Source: Mucor racemosus (Eukaryota > Mucoromycota > Mucoromycetes > Mucorales > Mucoraceae). Taken from it: a DNA stretch of 64,000 bases. The notes below the pieces were generated by a model, which did not search any database, was not told where the DNA came from, and was given only the letters and a program-made list of their open reading frames with translations. Positions 11,821 through 24,400 of the stretch are shown here, piece by piece (the stretch's first letter is position 1; every line of letters begins with the position of its first letter). The translations under genes and the position numbers were made by a program. The stretch spans positions 372,001-436,000 of the forward strand of contig JAPEHQ010000004.1 in the NCBI GenBank assembly GCA_027405735.1. The letters run 5' to 3'.

Positions 11821-12394
11821 ATCAATAAATCATGCGTGTTGAATCAATTATTGCTTTTTATTCTTATGCATTGATACATATACAGTGTCTTAACACTATA
11901 CTTTTATAATAAAATTCATGCCACTTATATTTTGTGCTGAATTCGTTTTTTTTTTTTTTGCTAATTTTCTGTAACTATTATCGATTTCGGTTACCTGTAC
12001 GCAAAATCTACAATTGTAATAGTAAAGACAACAACAAAAAACCGGGATTATTTTATGTCTTTAATGCATAAGAAACATTATAATATTATATGTTACTTTT
12101 CATATTAGTTATTACGTCTAAATATAATTTATTTAATTATGTTTACCCATACAATAGTATTTTGTGATTGAAAACGTCTTGTTTTTCAGGTATTTCAAGC
12201 TTAATTTTTTTTGAGAATCCAACCCTTTGAGCTTCTGGTACCACTGTAAAAACAATAAAGTATAATTATATTACACATTTCATGAAAGATCTACAAAGAA
12301 TGTCTTTTTTGATTATTTGAATTTTTAATTTTTTTTTGCAAAATGTCTGCAAAAGATTAATACCTTCAATTTACCATTCCTGCAACAATTTGGG
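11821..12394. other. Intergenic, nothing recognised
   Basis: AT-rich sequence between the small ORF and the coding-like fragment at 12395. No ORF or repeat partner was noted. Confidence 0.4.
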
Positions 12395-12512
12395 GAGGCT
12401 AAAATTTTACAATTATATGGATAGACCCTAGACAAATCTATCACTACAACAGGAGCTCATTTGGATCCATATTCAGCGAGAACTGGTGTGATTACTGACC
12501 TTGGTAAGTGTA
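12395..12512 (+). pseudogene. Coding-like fragment shared with 5.8 kb, gene unknown
   Basis: The plus strand encodes GAHLDPYSARTGVITDL followed by a possible GTAAGT donor. An in-frame TAG lies about 25 residues upstream. The related fragment at 5755-5886 is on the opposite strand and sits next to the same repeat R1 in the same relative order, which makes 12.4-14.3 kb and 4.7-5.9 kb collinear. The source gene is not recognised. Confidence 0.5.
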
Positions 12513-12803
12513 AATAGCAGCTAACCAATTGGTTGTTCAAATTTACTGAATGCAGAATTAATCTAGAATGTACGCAATACTGTATATCATTTTTACATTT
12601 AAGCTGTTGTTCAAAATAGCTTTTCATGGAAAAATTGTTTATCATCATCATCTTATAATATATTACAAAAGGTGTTTTTTTTTAAAAAAAAAAAACTATT
12701 CATAAATCTCATTAATACCTGTTACATTAAATAAACACATAAAAATATACATTTTTCGACTAGAGAGACAGTAATCGAGCGTAACGGGATAGAGTTGCCA
12801 GTC

Positions 12804-13660
12804 AGATAATACATTCATTAAAAAAATTGCAAAAGCGAGCCCGCAGGGCGACACCATCATCGAGTGTAGCGAGATTAAAAGGCTATTATACAGCAAATTA
12901 CAACCCCCACAGGACGATACCGTAATTGAGCGTAGCAAAATTGAACTACTAGCTCTCTTATACTATGATATTTCCGAATTTTAAATTTTTGTTCGACTTT
13001 TCTTATATTTAACCACGTACGGTCTGAAAATTCAGACTCTGTAGCAGACATTTTTCGGGGCTCATTTAATCCTTACCAAGACTCATGATTTTGATCAAAA
13101 AACAGAAAACTCAAATTTTGATACCAAAATCAACGTTTAAATATACTACATTGTGAGAAAAAATTGTAGCTATAATTAATACTCATTTTATGAAAGCTTA
13201 ATATTAAATGTTAATTAATGAAACTTTGTACTTTTGCCCCAAAAACAATTTTTTGATTAAAGGATTTTCATGTAATATTTTGCAATAAAAATATTTATTA
13301 TTTTTTATTGAGCAAATAGAGCGCTAAATTTTGTATATATGTGTATTTTTTGTTTTTTTAATTGGTAGTATAATTAACTCTAGATTTGCAAAATCAGAAA
13401 AAAAAATCGAAAAATGTCAAAATTGATGATCTGGACAAGAATAATTTTTGAGATTAATATTCCGCTTATAAGCCTTGTAAGTCTTAAAAATAAGAAATTT
13501 TACGATATTTGAGAACTTTTCCAAGAATCTACGATGCTGTACCTACTTGATTCAAGTTTATTACTGTAAATCTTTGCACCTGTTAATACTACGCGGTAGT
13601 TTATTGATGAGAATATAGCTTTGCGTTCTAATTATCGCACTAGATTTGATTTATATTGCA
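12804..13660 (+). repeat. Repeat R1, copy 3, next to the dynein gene 3' end
   Basis: It matches 2620-3400 in the same orientation and 4930-5700 and 29500-30240 in reverse. It lies about 200 bp downstream of the stop codon of the intact dynein intermediate-chain gene. In the two chimeric copies elsewhere, R1 is fused to a dynein exon fragment with exactly the intervening exon 9 and 3' region missing. Confidence 0.8.
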
Positions 13661-13862
13661 CGTACAGCTTACTATGTACCATTGAAAAGTTTCAGAAGTT
13701 TGAATCGCGGAAGATATAGTGAAAGGTATAATTCCAAAAAACACTCACTCAAAGACCAGGTTATGATCTCCATTCAGTACGTAAAAGCTCTGAGCTCTAT
13801 TTATTGAATAAACATGGCGAGTCTTTTTATAAAAATAAAATTTATTATTAAAAAATATGCAA

Positions 13863-16278
13863 TTATTTTGCTCCATTGGGATTTTCTTGATTTGAGATCA
13901 TTTCAGAAATATTTTTTTGTAACAAACTCCAATCATCAGGCTTAGGAGTTGCCACCTTGAAATAAAATATAAGTTAATAACCGAAACTTTTGATTTACAT
14001 TGATATTTCTCTTTACCTCTCCAATGTCATAAACGTAGACATGACCATCACTAGAGCCTATTGCTGTCTTTTTTCCCTCTTTATCCCAGGCCAATTTGTT
14101 TAATGCTTTGCCGGAACCAACTTGCGTACTTACAAATGGTTCTTCAGTATCAGCATTTAAATTCCATAAATCAAATTGCCCAGTTCCATCTACAGTACCA
14201 AACAATGCAGGATGTGTGGGAGACCATTTTACATCATACACATAATCATCTGCATGTTCAAATGAGTAAAGTGGAGGGATAGCAGATGGTTGTGTAGAAG
14301 TTTTGGAGATGGACTATCAGAAATATTAGTTCAGCAAGGAGAAAATGCTGGATAAATACATGTAATTTACCTTGGCTCGCCATAATTTCACAGTCCAATC
14401 CACAGAAGAAGTAAGGTATAAATCAGAAAAGTCAACAGGACCATGCAAAGGATGGAAATTCAAACCAGTGACCATACCATGATGACCACGATAAGTATCA
14501 TATTGATTAATACCGGCTTTGCTACCTGCACGATCATATCTATTTGCTTGATACACATTACCCTCTTCTGTACCAGCCCAAAAAGCAGTAGTTTCATTAT
14601 CTGGGAAACCCATACAAGTAACAGATACTTCATCAGTCTTGTTGTGAGCAGGATGAAGTAATTCCAGATAATCCTGAGGCTGTGCCAACATATCCAATTG
14701 CCATGAACAAACAAAACCATCTGTACTGGCAGAGATTAAATTGTGTGCATTTTGAGTACCAACCATCTCAATGCTATATACAGGATGTGTATGGCCGCCA
14801 GCAGATAAAGGTGTCTTTAATACGGGTAATGATTTGGCTCGAGTATCCCACAGCACAATTTGGCCAGAATAAGTACCACCGATAATGTAATTTGGATGGA
14901 ATTTACTAAACATGACACTAAGAACATCGGACTGAGAATGAAATACAAATTCAGGGCGATCTAACAAATGTTCGTTCCAGACAAGAGCAACACCATCAGG
15001 TTCATTAGGGGCAAGAGGGTTCTTGTTATAAGAGGAGACAACCAACTCTGGGTACTATAGATAATAGAGTTATATATAGGATCAATAGTGAATATAATAT
15101 AAGCATACTTTAAGAGACCAATTAACGTCAGTGACAGATCTATTCTTGCACCATTTTTCATCCCAAAATTCACAAACAAACTTTACATGTTTACCAGAAT
15201 TTTCATCACTATTAGATGCAAATCAATAAAATGCCATTAGCTTGATCACGTTGTATATTTTCTTACTTTTCGACATCAATGCCAAGGGTATAATCTTTCA
15301 TGAAATCATATTTCTCATTCAAAGCTCTTTCGACTAATTTTGAAGAAACATCAACAAATTCAGCAAACTCTTGAGATTTTTGAATCACTTTTGCCTCTTG
15401 TTCGCTAAGCTCTTTTTTTGATATAGGTAATTATTAACATCTCATCTTCAAGATTATATTTTTTTTATTGTTTTATACCTCTGATCTCTTCATGCTTTTC
15501 TTGCTCGGCTTTTTTAATTTCTTCTTCCAATTGTGCCATTTTAATCTTTTCTCTCGCTTCAAATTCTTCCATGATTTGCTTTCTAATTTCTTCTTCTGAT
15601 ATTTCGGGTGCTTCCATTGTTCCATCTGTAGTTTGAATTTCTTTACTGTAAACAACTTGTTCCTACAAATCGACAAATATTGGTATGCAATTATTTTAAA
15701 ATGAATAAAAAAAGTATAAAAGTTACAAGTGGTGGAATATCAGCAATAAATGCCTGTGATTCAGTTAATTCTGCTACATAATGAGGAGTGGTTGTGGTAG
15801 TAGTTGAAGAAGTATTAGGTTGAGAAGACATGGAAAGCATAGAAAGACGAGCTTCAGCTCTATATTGAGATTGTTAGTATATCAGACATTAATATCGCGC
15901 ATTTATCTATATAAACTTACTGACTAATAGGTGTTCCAGGTACAGAATAATTAGCAGAAGCGGGACGTGAGTTGGAGAAATCTGAGCCTGCATCTGAACG
16001 ATCACTACCAGCTGCAGCATTTGGTGTAGATGGGCGTTCACCTAAAACCAAAGCTACAAGATCATCGATAGCCTTTCTATCTCTACCAGTTGTTGAAGCA
16101 GTGGTTGTCTATTTCAAACATTAATATTAGTATCATTATTATATCGAAAAGATAAAAGACTTACAGATGAAGATTGAGTGGATTGACTTTCAAGTAATGC
16201 TCTTCTTTCTTCTCGAGCACGTCGAAGTTCAGCCAACTTTTGTCTCTTTTTTTCCAACTCTTCTTTTCTACGATCCAT
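13863..16278 (-). CDS. Cytoplasmic dynein 1 intermediate chain
   Basis: Nine exons join in frame: 16278-16165, 16108-15921, 15859-15727, 15662-15479, 15411-15267, 15208-15109, 15054-14371, 14313-14017 and 13955-13863, giving 645 residues, the usual family length. The N-terminus is a charged helix ([18 protein letters not shown]), in this family the p150/dynactin- and NudE-binding segment. YSKEIQTTD near residues 150-158 sits where animal chains have the LC8 light-chain site. The C-terminal half is a WD40 propeller holding [30 protein letters not shown] and WSPTHPALF. The protein scaffolds light chains and cargo adaptors on the microtubule motor. Decayed copies of its exon 8 occur at 4690 and 29270. 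Confidence 0.95.
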
Positions 16279-17495
16279 TATTGTATAACTCAAACACAAA
16301 AAATTGTTTAGAAAAGAGGGGGTTTTTGAGTGTCTCAATATAATCTGAACATCAAATATCTCAAATTAGGGTGCTTATAATTGTTTTGTGCGGGACATTT
16401 AATCGCATTAGGACTCAATGATTACGCAGCGATATTTTATCTATCAAATCATCGTTAGAAGCAAATGTGAATAAATGAGATCCTATATTAGAGAAATGTA
16501 CAGAGCACTCTTTTTTCACAGCGTGGCATTCCTTTTTCTGTCTATACACCATATTTGAACACTACAAACACTGCTTCACCTATATACGATCAGTAAAGTA
16601 GTATGCGTCTTAAGTCTTCTATGTTCACATTATCATTTCCAAATTTCTCCTATTTATAGAAAACATCTGCCATCAATTATGTTTCTTTTATTAAATAGAT
16701 TTATTCAAGAGATTTTTCAACTTGGTCAAATGCTACTTGATTTTTTTTTGGAGGAGGGGCGGGGGGGTTCTCTCTACAGGTCCTGAATATACTGTATATA
16801 TCTCAAAAAGCATGAATCTTCGTGAATTTCTGATGCGTCTAGATAATATTTTACGAATAAGCTCAGGGAAGGGAAGGCAATTGAGTGGTCATTAGTATCA
16901 ATCTACCTAATAAATATGACCTGTTTACTGCAATCCAAGTGATTGTATATGTATAATGTATAGAGCTGCAATTTCACAGGGACTAACTTCGTCATATACG
17001 GTTTTGCATTGTAATATATATGTTGATTTACAATTGGAACGCTGAAAAATAGAGTATCTAAGGATAAGTGCATATGGAATAGCTAATAATCTAAAATATT
17101 CAAGTTAATATCTAACGGAATCAATGAACAAGCTATTCTCTAATGATAGTACTCTTTTTTAAACAAGGATAACAATGCCCTGAAGGATATACATATTTGG
17201 TACATTTGCCGATGAAATTCATATTACCGCCTATTTTCAAGGGATTTTTTTACATTGTAAAACATATATTCCAATAATCTTCAATGCATGAAAACATAGA
17301 GTCGAGTCTCTAGTTTGTTGTTATATTTTTTTTGTTCATGATAATCTTCCATTGAAAAAAAAAACGCCAAACCCGTCGCGTGTAAATTTGCATAATGAAA
17401 CTAGATTAAAAGACTGCGAATAACACTGGGTATGTATTTTGAAGTACGAGCTAGAAATGATCAATCAAACAAACAACTTCCTTTCATACAAAATA
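16279..17495. promoter_or_regulatory. Divergent intergenic region between dynein and NBS1-like genes
   Basis: About 1.2 kb separates two start codons facing away from each other, so it must hold both promoters. The only striking feature is a G-rich run at about 16750-16778 (GGAGGAGGGGCGGGGGGG), unusual in such AT-rich DNA. Confidence 0.5.
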
Positions 17496-20081
17496 ATGTG
17501 GGTTTTTTATCGTATTACAGGGAGCTCGAGCAGTACAGCCAAAATTTTCTCCCGTTTTAGACCAGAACAACGCTATTTAATCAATGTAAAGGGTGCTACA
17601 GGTAATGAGAGAAATGATTAAATTTAAATGATGCTTAATTAACACACACACTCTTTTTCTCTCTTTATTATCGCAGAGTTGAATAAAACCGTCGAATTTG
17701 TAGTGAAGCCGTTCTCTGAACAAGATGTGATGAATCCTAGATCGAGACCAGACTTGATTTTATTTAGAAATGAACATAGTGTCATTGTAGATAATAGAGT
17801 GGTAAGCGATGCAGAAATACATTTACATGATCAGCAAGTTTTGCATATTGGTAGAAGCAACAGTGCATACAAGTAATTCGGATTATTTATTTCATGTACA
17901 AAAAAAAAAAAAAGAAACTAACATCTCATGTTTAGGATATCTTGGGAACCGGTTATAATCTATCATGACAGAATGAATGATCCAGAATTACATGAGAATC
18001 TAATCGAAAAAGGCACAAAATGTGGATTTCATGTCATTGATCACATTAGTGGACTCAATGACAAGCCAACTCATTACTGTATCTCGACAAATATTACTGA
18101 ATTTGAGCCATCAGGAAATACATTTCTCTCATTAGCCTTGAATAATGTATATTTTGTAAATTTTGGGTGGATAAATGAATTAATTACTGCAGACGATCCA
18201 AAATTCGATTTGAAAGCAATTAATGACACTATACAGCCTATAACAATAGAAGACTTTCGCTCAATGAGACAAACTGCAGTATTTGGACCTGACGAAAGAC
18301 GAAAGAAACTATTCAAGAACATGGAATTTTGGTTTTTCGATCAGCAACAGGTAACAGCAGAAAACAGATTTCAGATCCATCTTGACTAATATATCTTTTT
18401 GCCAAGTTGGATGCAAATAAGGAGCTGATCAAATTAGTAGGAGGAAAAGCAATCCTTCGAACTTGCGCACAAGCTTCAGTTCCTCATATTGCTGCAGGTG
18501 TTCTGTTCATTAGACCGACAAATACAGATGATTTACCAGACTGGCCAACTGCTCAACAAAATTTTCGTGAACAGTAATTGATGAAAAGAGTCAAGAGTAT
18601 GCTTACAATGCAAAAGCTAATTGAATTGTGTGTTTTATTCTTAGGATGGGAGCAAATAGAACTTTATTACCACATGAAATACAATTTGCTATATTATTCT
18701 GTTCAACAAATTACATGTGTAATCCACTTGCTCATCCAGAAGAAAACTTGCATCCAAATAGTGCTTTATGTGCCTCATTTCAAAGCGCATCAATACAAAT
18801 TTCTGATGAAGTTAAACTTGAGTCATTGGATCCAACTGTACCAGTAACTTTTCCAAATGATGATACTGATTTTCAACATCACCATTATGCTGGAGATGAC
18901 GATGATTTAATTGAAGTGAAACCTGAAAGAATAGAATGTACTCAAGAGGCAAGCGTAAGACTGGAAGAAGAAGATAAAGATCGAGAGGAACATCTGTATC
19001 GTAGAAGAGTTATAAAAGAAGAAGTAGTCGAGGACGAGGAAATGCAGGAACCTGCTGCCAAATCACCAACACCACCGCCACCACAGATTGATAAATCTGT
19101 TCATGATTATATATCACCGGTGTTGTCATACCCAGAAAATGTGGATTATAGAGTAGAAGAGGACTTAGATCATGTTTCTGCAAGTTCACCAGCAATGTCA
19201 TCATCAAGAGATAACAACCATGAAGCTGAAGAGCAAGTAGAATTAAATACTGCATCTTCACCAATAATGTCATTAGATATCATGGATATAGATGCTTTTT
19301 TGGGAGGTGCATTTGAAAACTTGCAATCACAAAAGCAAAAGGAAAGAGAGGAAAAATTGGAAGAAACTAAAAAAGCAGAATGCAAGCGACAGGAAGAAGC
19401 TAAAGAAGCTGAAATCAAACGGCAGCAAGATGAAATTATACATCAACAAGAGGCTGAAAAAAATCGGAAGCTACAAGATCAAATTGAACGAGAAAGATTA
19501 CAATACGAAGAACAATTGCAGCGAAGAATTGCAACAACGGCTGTTCGTCCTTTAGAAGAAAATGTAGTAATGGAACCCCTTGATGGATCTGTGAACGAGC
19601 TTGAAGAAGAAACATTTCAACAAGAAGAAAGAGCAAATACAGATAATGATAGCAGTACTAATAATGATATTACCAACAGCGATGGTCCAATTGATTACAG
19701 AAATGATCCTACTATTATTCGTATTGAGGAACCTGATCCTTCTCGCGGTAGATATTGTAGAATCATTTATAGAAATCTAGAGGTGAATCCTCAACCTGCA
19801 AAACCTGCAAATGGCGCTATCAACTATAAACGATTCAAAAAAGTAAAGCAATTTGAAAACTATAGTAGTTTTGATTCGAGTCAAACATTTGCAACTGCTC
19901 CTTCTTCATCTTCATCACAAGACAGACGTCGAGGTCGAGGTAAATATCATTAAAATTATATAAAAATAATGCAATTAAAAATGTTTATTGAATAGATATT
20001 TTTATGGATACTGATCCTGGTGTAGCTGTTCCTGAGGATCCTGATATTGTAATTAGAGTAAATCGACCCAGATTTCGTTAA
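17496..20081 (+). CDS. NBS1/nibrin-like subunit of the MRE11-RAD50 complex
   Basis: Six exons join in frame: 17496-17601, 17677-17872, 17936-18350, 18407-18573, 18645-19939 and 19996-20081, giving 754 residues. The order follows nibrin: a short N-terminus beginning MWVFYRI, an FHA-like region ending KISWEPVII (RIEYEPLV in human NBS1), a BRCT region in exon 3, then a second BRCT-like part in exons 4-5. A long acidic and coiled region with Q/E/K-rich helices follows. GAINYKRFKKV near residues 685-695 matches the MRE11-binding motif. The role in this family is sensing double-strand breaks and activating the ATM/Tel1 checkpoint. The usual FHA phosphopeptide residues (GR, then SxxH) are not visible. 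The stop lies 1 bp from that of the JMJD6-type gene on the other strand. Confidence 0.85.
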
Positions 20082-20082
20082 A

Positions 20083-21581
20083 CTATTCTAGTTTTTTTTT
20101 TGCTACCTTTCGTTTTCTTTTAAATTTACATTTTTTGCACATACATGTGCCATCATCGAGATCAGTTTCAGAATCAGTTGAACTAACAACAATAAACTTT
20201 CTTTTCCTTGTTGCTAAATGTGTTGTATTTTTTCTATTATCATCAGCACTACTGCTACTGCTGCTGCTGCTAGACGTACTGCTTGATGTAGCACTGCTTC
20301 CACTACTTGGCGGTAATTGAGGTATATATTTCGTTGCATCTAAACATCTGGCAACATTTGCATATAATGCAGGTTCATATTTTCCCAATTTTTGTATTTC
20401 TTTGAATAATTTTTGACCTAATTTGGGTCTACTATGTCTTGTAGACAAATAAACATATTCTGCATTGGTTGATGAGCAAAAGTTTTGTGTCACAGCAACT
20501 GTCAAATCCAAATTCATAACCACATGTGGCCAGCCACCAGGTACGAAAATTGTTTCCCCTGGTTTTTGTAATACTTCAACCATACCCCATTTCTCACCTA
20601 GTGTTTGTCCATCTTCAAGACGTTTTTTGAATCTAGGATACACTTGATCGAACCATGATATTCCTTCATGATCGTAAGGTTTCATTGGTGGATCGTATAA
20701 TTCTTTAGGTGTATTCGGTTGAAATAAACACCATCGTTTATGTCCTTTTACTAATGAGTTCCATGCTGATGTGCCAAGAGGATCTTTATGAATCCTATTA
20801 CAACTATCAGCAATTTTTTTTTAAAAAAAAAGCATTGATATTTCATACCCTGTTCCACTGCGAGCACCGCCAATGACAAGCCATCTATAAGGAGGTCTTC
20901 TCTCGCCTGTCAATTTAAACAAGTCTTCTTCAAAATACTTTGGTACTGTATAATCCTCCAGCAAAGAATTCTTATTCTTGGATCTCGATGATTTATAGAA
21001 TCCACTATCGAATATATAAAGAGGTGAATCATCTTTGAGACCTTCATGGCTGGAATAATGTAAGAAATGCTTCATCTTCATATATACGTTTTTATTGTCA
21101 TCATCATCTCCTACTTTGAACAAATGTGACCCATAGTTTTTCAGCAAATACTAAATATACCGAATTAGTAAATATACATTTACATTAATAATTGGAAATA
21201 CCTCTTCTGTCCAATGTTTATTAGCCTTCCAATTATCAGTGACATGGGTGATCATTACAGGTATATTCTTAGATTCATATTTCTTGACAAATTCTGATTT
21301 TGATGTGTATCTATAATCAACTCTCTTCAATGTATCGACAAATGAATCTATCCAATAATCATTATTATGGAATTTCCATTTCTGCCAACTGAATAAATCA
21401 AGCTCTAAGGAGAAAAATATCTTTGAATAAACCTTTGTGAAGAATTCACAACGTAAATATTGTTTCTACCTGAGCGACATTTATGCTTGATTCGATTAAT
21501 TTTATTATCATATCGAGTCGTTTTAGATTGCTTGTACTTTTTTCGCTCTGATTTTTGTGCTGATACTGATTTAGACACCAT
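20083..21581 (-). CDS. JMJD6-type JmjC dioxygenase
   Basis: Four exons join in frame: 21581-21470, 21404-21202, 21150-20849 and 20794-20083, giving 442 residues. Closest resemblance is to JMJD6: DDSPLYIFDS, LLEDYTVPKYF, RRPPYRW, the DPLGTSAWN block and KPGETIFVPGGWPHVV. The Fe(II) ligands are visible as H208 and D210 (IHKDP) and H296 (WPHVV). A serine tract near the C-terminus, then a Lys/Arg-rich end, also parallels animal JMJD6. Family activity is 2-oxoglutarate-dependent lysyl hydroxylation (arginine demethylation is debated), in the nucleus on splicing proteins. An in-frame ATG at 21599 would add six residues. The gene converges with the NBS1-like gene. Confidence 0.92.
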
Positions 21582-22294
21582 GACGAATGACAAAGTCAAG
21601 TATAAGAGGGTTCAAGAAATTTCATTGTTTCGGGAAAGTAATAGATTTTTGCAAGTGTAATTTGACTGGTTTTTCTTTTGTTCGGCGTGATATAGTTTGA
21701 CATTGGAAATCACATACAACGTATGTAGCATATAACACATATTCTATATTGACAGATTAATTAAAATAAGTAGTGTATAGTGCCTGAATACATTTATCTA
21801 TGAATGTTTCAGATTGCCATTTTGTTTGTTTGGGTGGTAAAACTGTGGCGGATCCTTTTATTTTACTAATACTATCCTTACTAAATGGATGTTTACTGTA
21901 TACTACTAGGATGATAATTATACTGTACCTATTTACTAACTTTATGTTTTGCCCAGAAAGCTGTATTTTTTCTTGGGATACTAACAGGTTTCAATGAATC
22001 ACCTAGATTTCTAAGTTATTCTTTTTGATCTGCACTAAAATATTTGAGATAACATATTCTCCTTTATTTATGGTATACCTATAAAAGTAAAGTGATTTTT
22101 GAAAGTGTAGCTGTATTATTATCGTTTATCAAAGATGTTGAATTGCTTCCAGGTATTTAGTTCAATTCATGAATGCGCCTTTTAAAGCTGGCAACATTCA
22201 GAAATATGGAAAAGAATGACCAATTTCAGCAATGTAATGAATCAGTGTCTATAGTTATATATTAATCGAACCATGCCCTCTTTTCTATAGTTAG
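21582..22294. other. Upstream region of the JMJD6-type gene
   Basis: About 700 bp without a convincing ORF. It should contain the minus-strand promoter. A 65-residue hydrophobic ORF at 21800 has no gene-like context and was rejected. Confidence 0.4.
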
Positions 22295-22973
22295 CCTCAT
22301 ACCCAGCACTTTTTAGGATATATCTTAAACTCTGCTAAATAGATATGAATTAGTCGCATTATACCATCTATTCTTAAACTTATTTTATATCCCACGAAAG
22401 ATTCAAAAATAGGTAAAATTCACTGCTTTTTCCTTGAAAATTGGGTCTCACTTTTCATCCCTGCTCAACTTTTTTTTTCACTAAATAACATCAAGAAAAA
22501 ATTATACGCCAATGTACCTGAGATGTTCAGCTTTAATCCAAAAACTAGTATCCTGAAATATCCTATTTTTTACAATTGGTATTAATTTTTCAACCCTAAT
22601 GTTTCAGATTTTTGCACGTATTTCACTGCTAAAAATTGAAAACTTTGAGGCTTCATATCTCTACAAAAATTAAGCTATACTAACATCTTTTAATAATAAA
22701 ACTTACTTGTTTTAAAGTGCTTTATAACATATTTTAATATAAAAAAATTCTGAGCACTTTTATTTTTTTTTCGTTTTTTTGGCATTTCTGTAGTATGTTT
22801 CAAGATATTGATTAAATTGAACAACGTTTTTTTTTACATTCATGTCATTAAGCCCGTTGAGCTCTCTCGGATCCAATTTAGTTTTTTTTCAAAATATTGA
22901 TTTTTCGTGGAGATATCCTTAAAAATGTGTACAAAAAGATACCTTCATTTCTAGCTTCCATTTTTCCCTTGTA

Positions 22974-23874
22974 ACGTGCCACCAGCTTTAAACCTGCACA
23001 AATTTTAACTTTTTTTAAGAGCTATCAACTCACCCAAAACTAACGATACAATAAAAAAAATCCATAACAATCATTATTTAAACCTTTGTAAACAATTGTT
23101 ATGGCTCGAATACTTAATTTTACTATAAAATCATTCTGTTGATAGCCCTTGAAAATAGACGGTATTTCAAAATTTAAGCTGTGTGCTCTTAGGTGAGGGT
23201 AACTTTTGAAACAAGGATACTCTGTGACACATAACCTCCTTACCTTAAACCCAGCTTACGTAAGCAATGCGTGAAATCAGCATTTTCGCTATCAACTTTC
23301 CGAAAAATAAAGATATAATAAATCAGAGCCATAACAATCATTATTTAAACCTTTATGAACAATTATTATGACTTTAATAGTTATTTTTATTATAAAATCA
23401 TTTTACTGATACCCAAAGTACCATTGCGAATGCAATTGGATCAAAATGTACTGTGGTGCTGCCAAGAGGGAAGCTCGTTTGCGATGTGACTATACATTCA
23501 AGTCTCTGGAGAAAAACATCCATTCTTTTCTGGATACCTCTGGTAACCTGACTCAAATCAGACATTATTTCAGAAGGTCGATGGACTACATCGAAGCTTA
23601 TAGCAAATGTAGAGAAGTTGTCCAAGAAGTTAAGAAATTTGTCAAAAAAAATATTTATCTCACAGAAAATTTAGAATTCCTAAAGATTTGTTATAAAAAT
23701 AAAATGTTTGTTTAAACTTATTATACTTCTCAATCTCTCAAATAACAAATGAGCTACATTATCTGCCATGAGATGCCTCCAAAAAAAATATATATATTGA
23801 AATGACGGAGTTCCAAAATAAATAAAAATTGAAACAAAATTAAAGTTTACACAGATTTAAAGCTGGTGGCACGT
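22974..23874 (+). mobile_element. Tc1/mariner-like non-autonomous element
   Basis: 901 bp begin ACGTGCCACCAGCTTTAAA and end with its exact reverse complement; similarity of the terminal inverted repeats extends to about 38 bp with several mismatches. The element is flanked by TA on both sides, and the copies at 39.36 kb and 49.77 kb show the empty site (CTTGTATACCC). A TA duplication is diagnostic of Tc1/mariner. Inside are a tandem pair of ~120-bp segments (about 23030-23150 and 23285-23405) and the 3' end of a transposase frame (23410-23715). Confidence 0.85.
23410..23715 (+). pseudogene. C-terminal remnant of a DDE-type transposase
   Basis: The frame reads W-I-K-M-Y-C-G-A-A-K-R-E-A-R, then CDYTFKSLEKNI, then RHYFRRSMDYIEAYSKC to a stop at 23713-23715. 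This resembles the end of fungal Tc1/mariner-like DDE_3 transposases, where a motif of the type N-x-I-E-x-x-W-G-x-x-K-R precedes CDYTF. The expected Glu and Trp are replaced by Lys and Cys, and the catalytic domain upstream is missing, so it cannot be active. The assignment is from memory of the family pattern. Confidence 0.6.
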
Positions 23875-24400
23875 TATACCCTCATCCTAAATTCTGAATC
23901 TGAAAAAAAATAGCCAAAAATCACGTTTTCTCTACGAAAAATGCAGCTAAAAGGTTCAAAATAGCTCAATCAATCGATAATGTTTTTGCGCACCATCTCA
24001 ATTAGTTATTTTTTAAATGTGCTTATGAAAAGTAATGTGTATCTTCAAAAAACCTCCGAAATTACAATTGCATTTTATGCAAAATTTAATGTAAAATGTT
24101 TGTCTAAATTTTATTAAGGTGGATGCAGAATCCAAAACTGTACAAAAAATATTTAATATACTAGGTCAACTTACTTTGCAGTTCATGAGCAATTAAACGA
24201 TTTTGTTTTCTTCATCATTTTTCGTCCATTTTTTAAAATAAGTTTTGGAACCCAGTTATCATAAGCTGTAAGCTGTGATATTGACTATTATTTTGATTAT
24301 CTCGATGAAAAATCAATATTTTTTGCTGAAACAAAAAATGCAGAGTAGCAATCAATTAGATCAATCTTTTGAATACAGAAATTAAGCCCTGGATAATGAG

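Noticed and set aside
18074..19636. Antisense ORFs inside the NBS1-like gene
   Set aside because: They are shadows of the sense exon. The sense frame alone is continuous through all six exons.
21800..21997. 65-residue hydrophobic ORF
   Set aside because: No leader, no splice context and no similarity; AT-rich DNA readily gives such frames.
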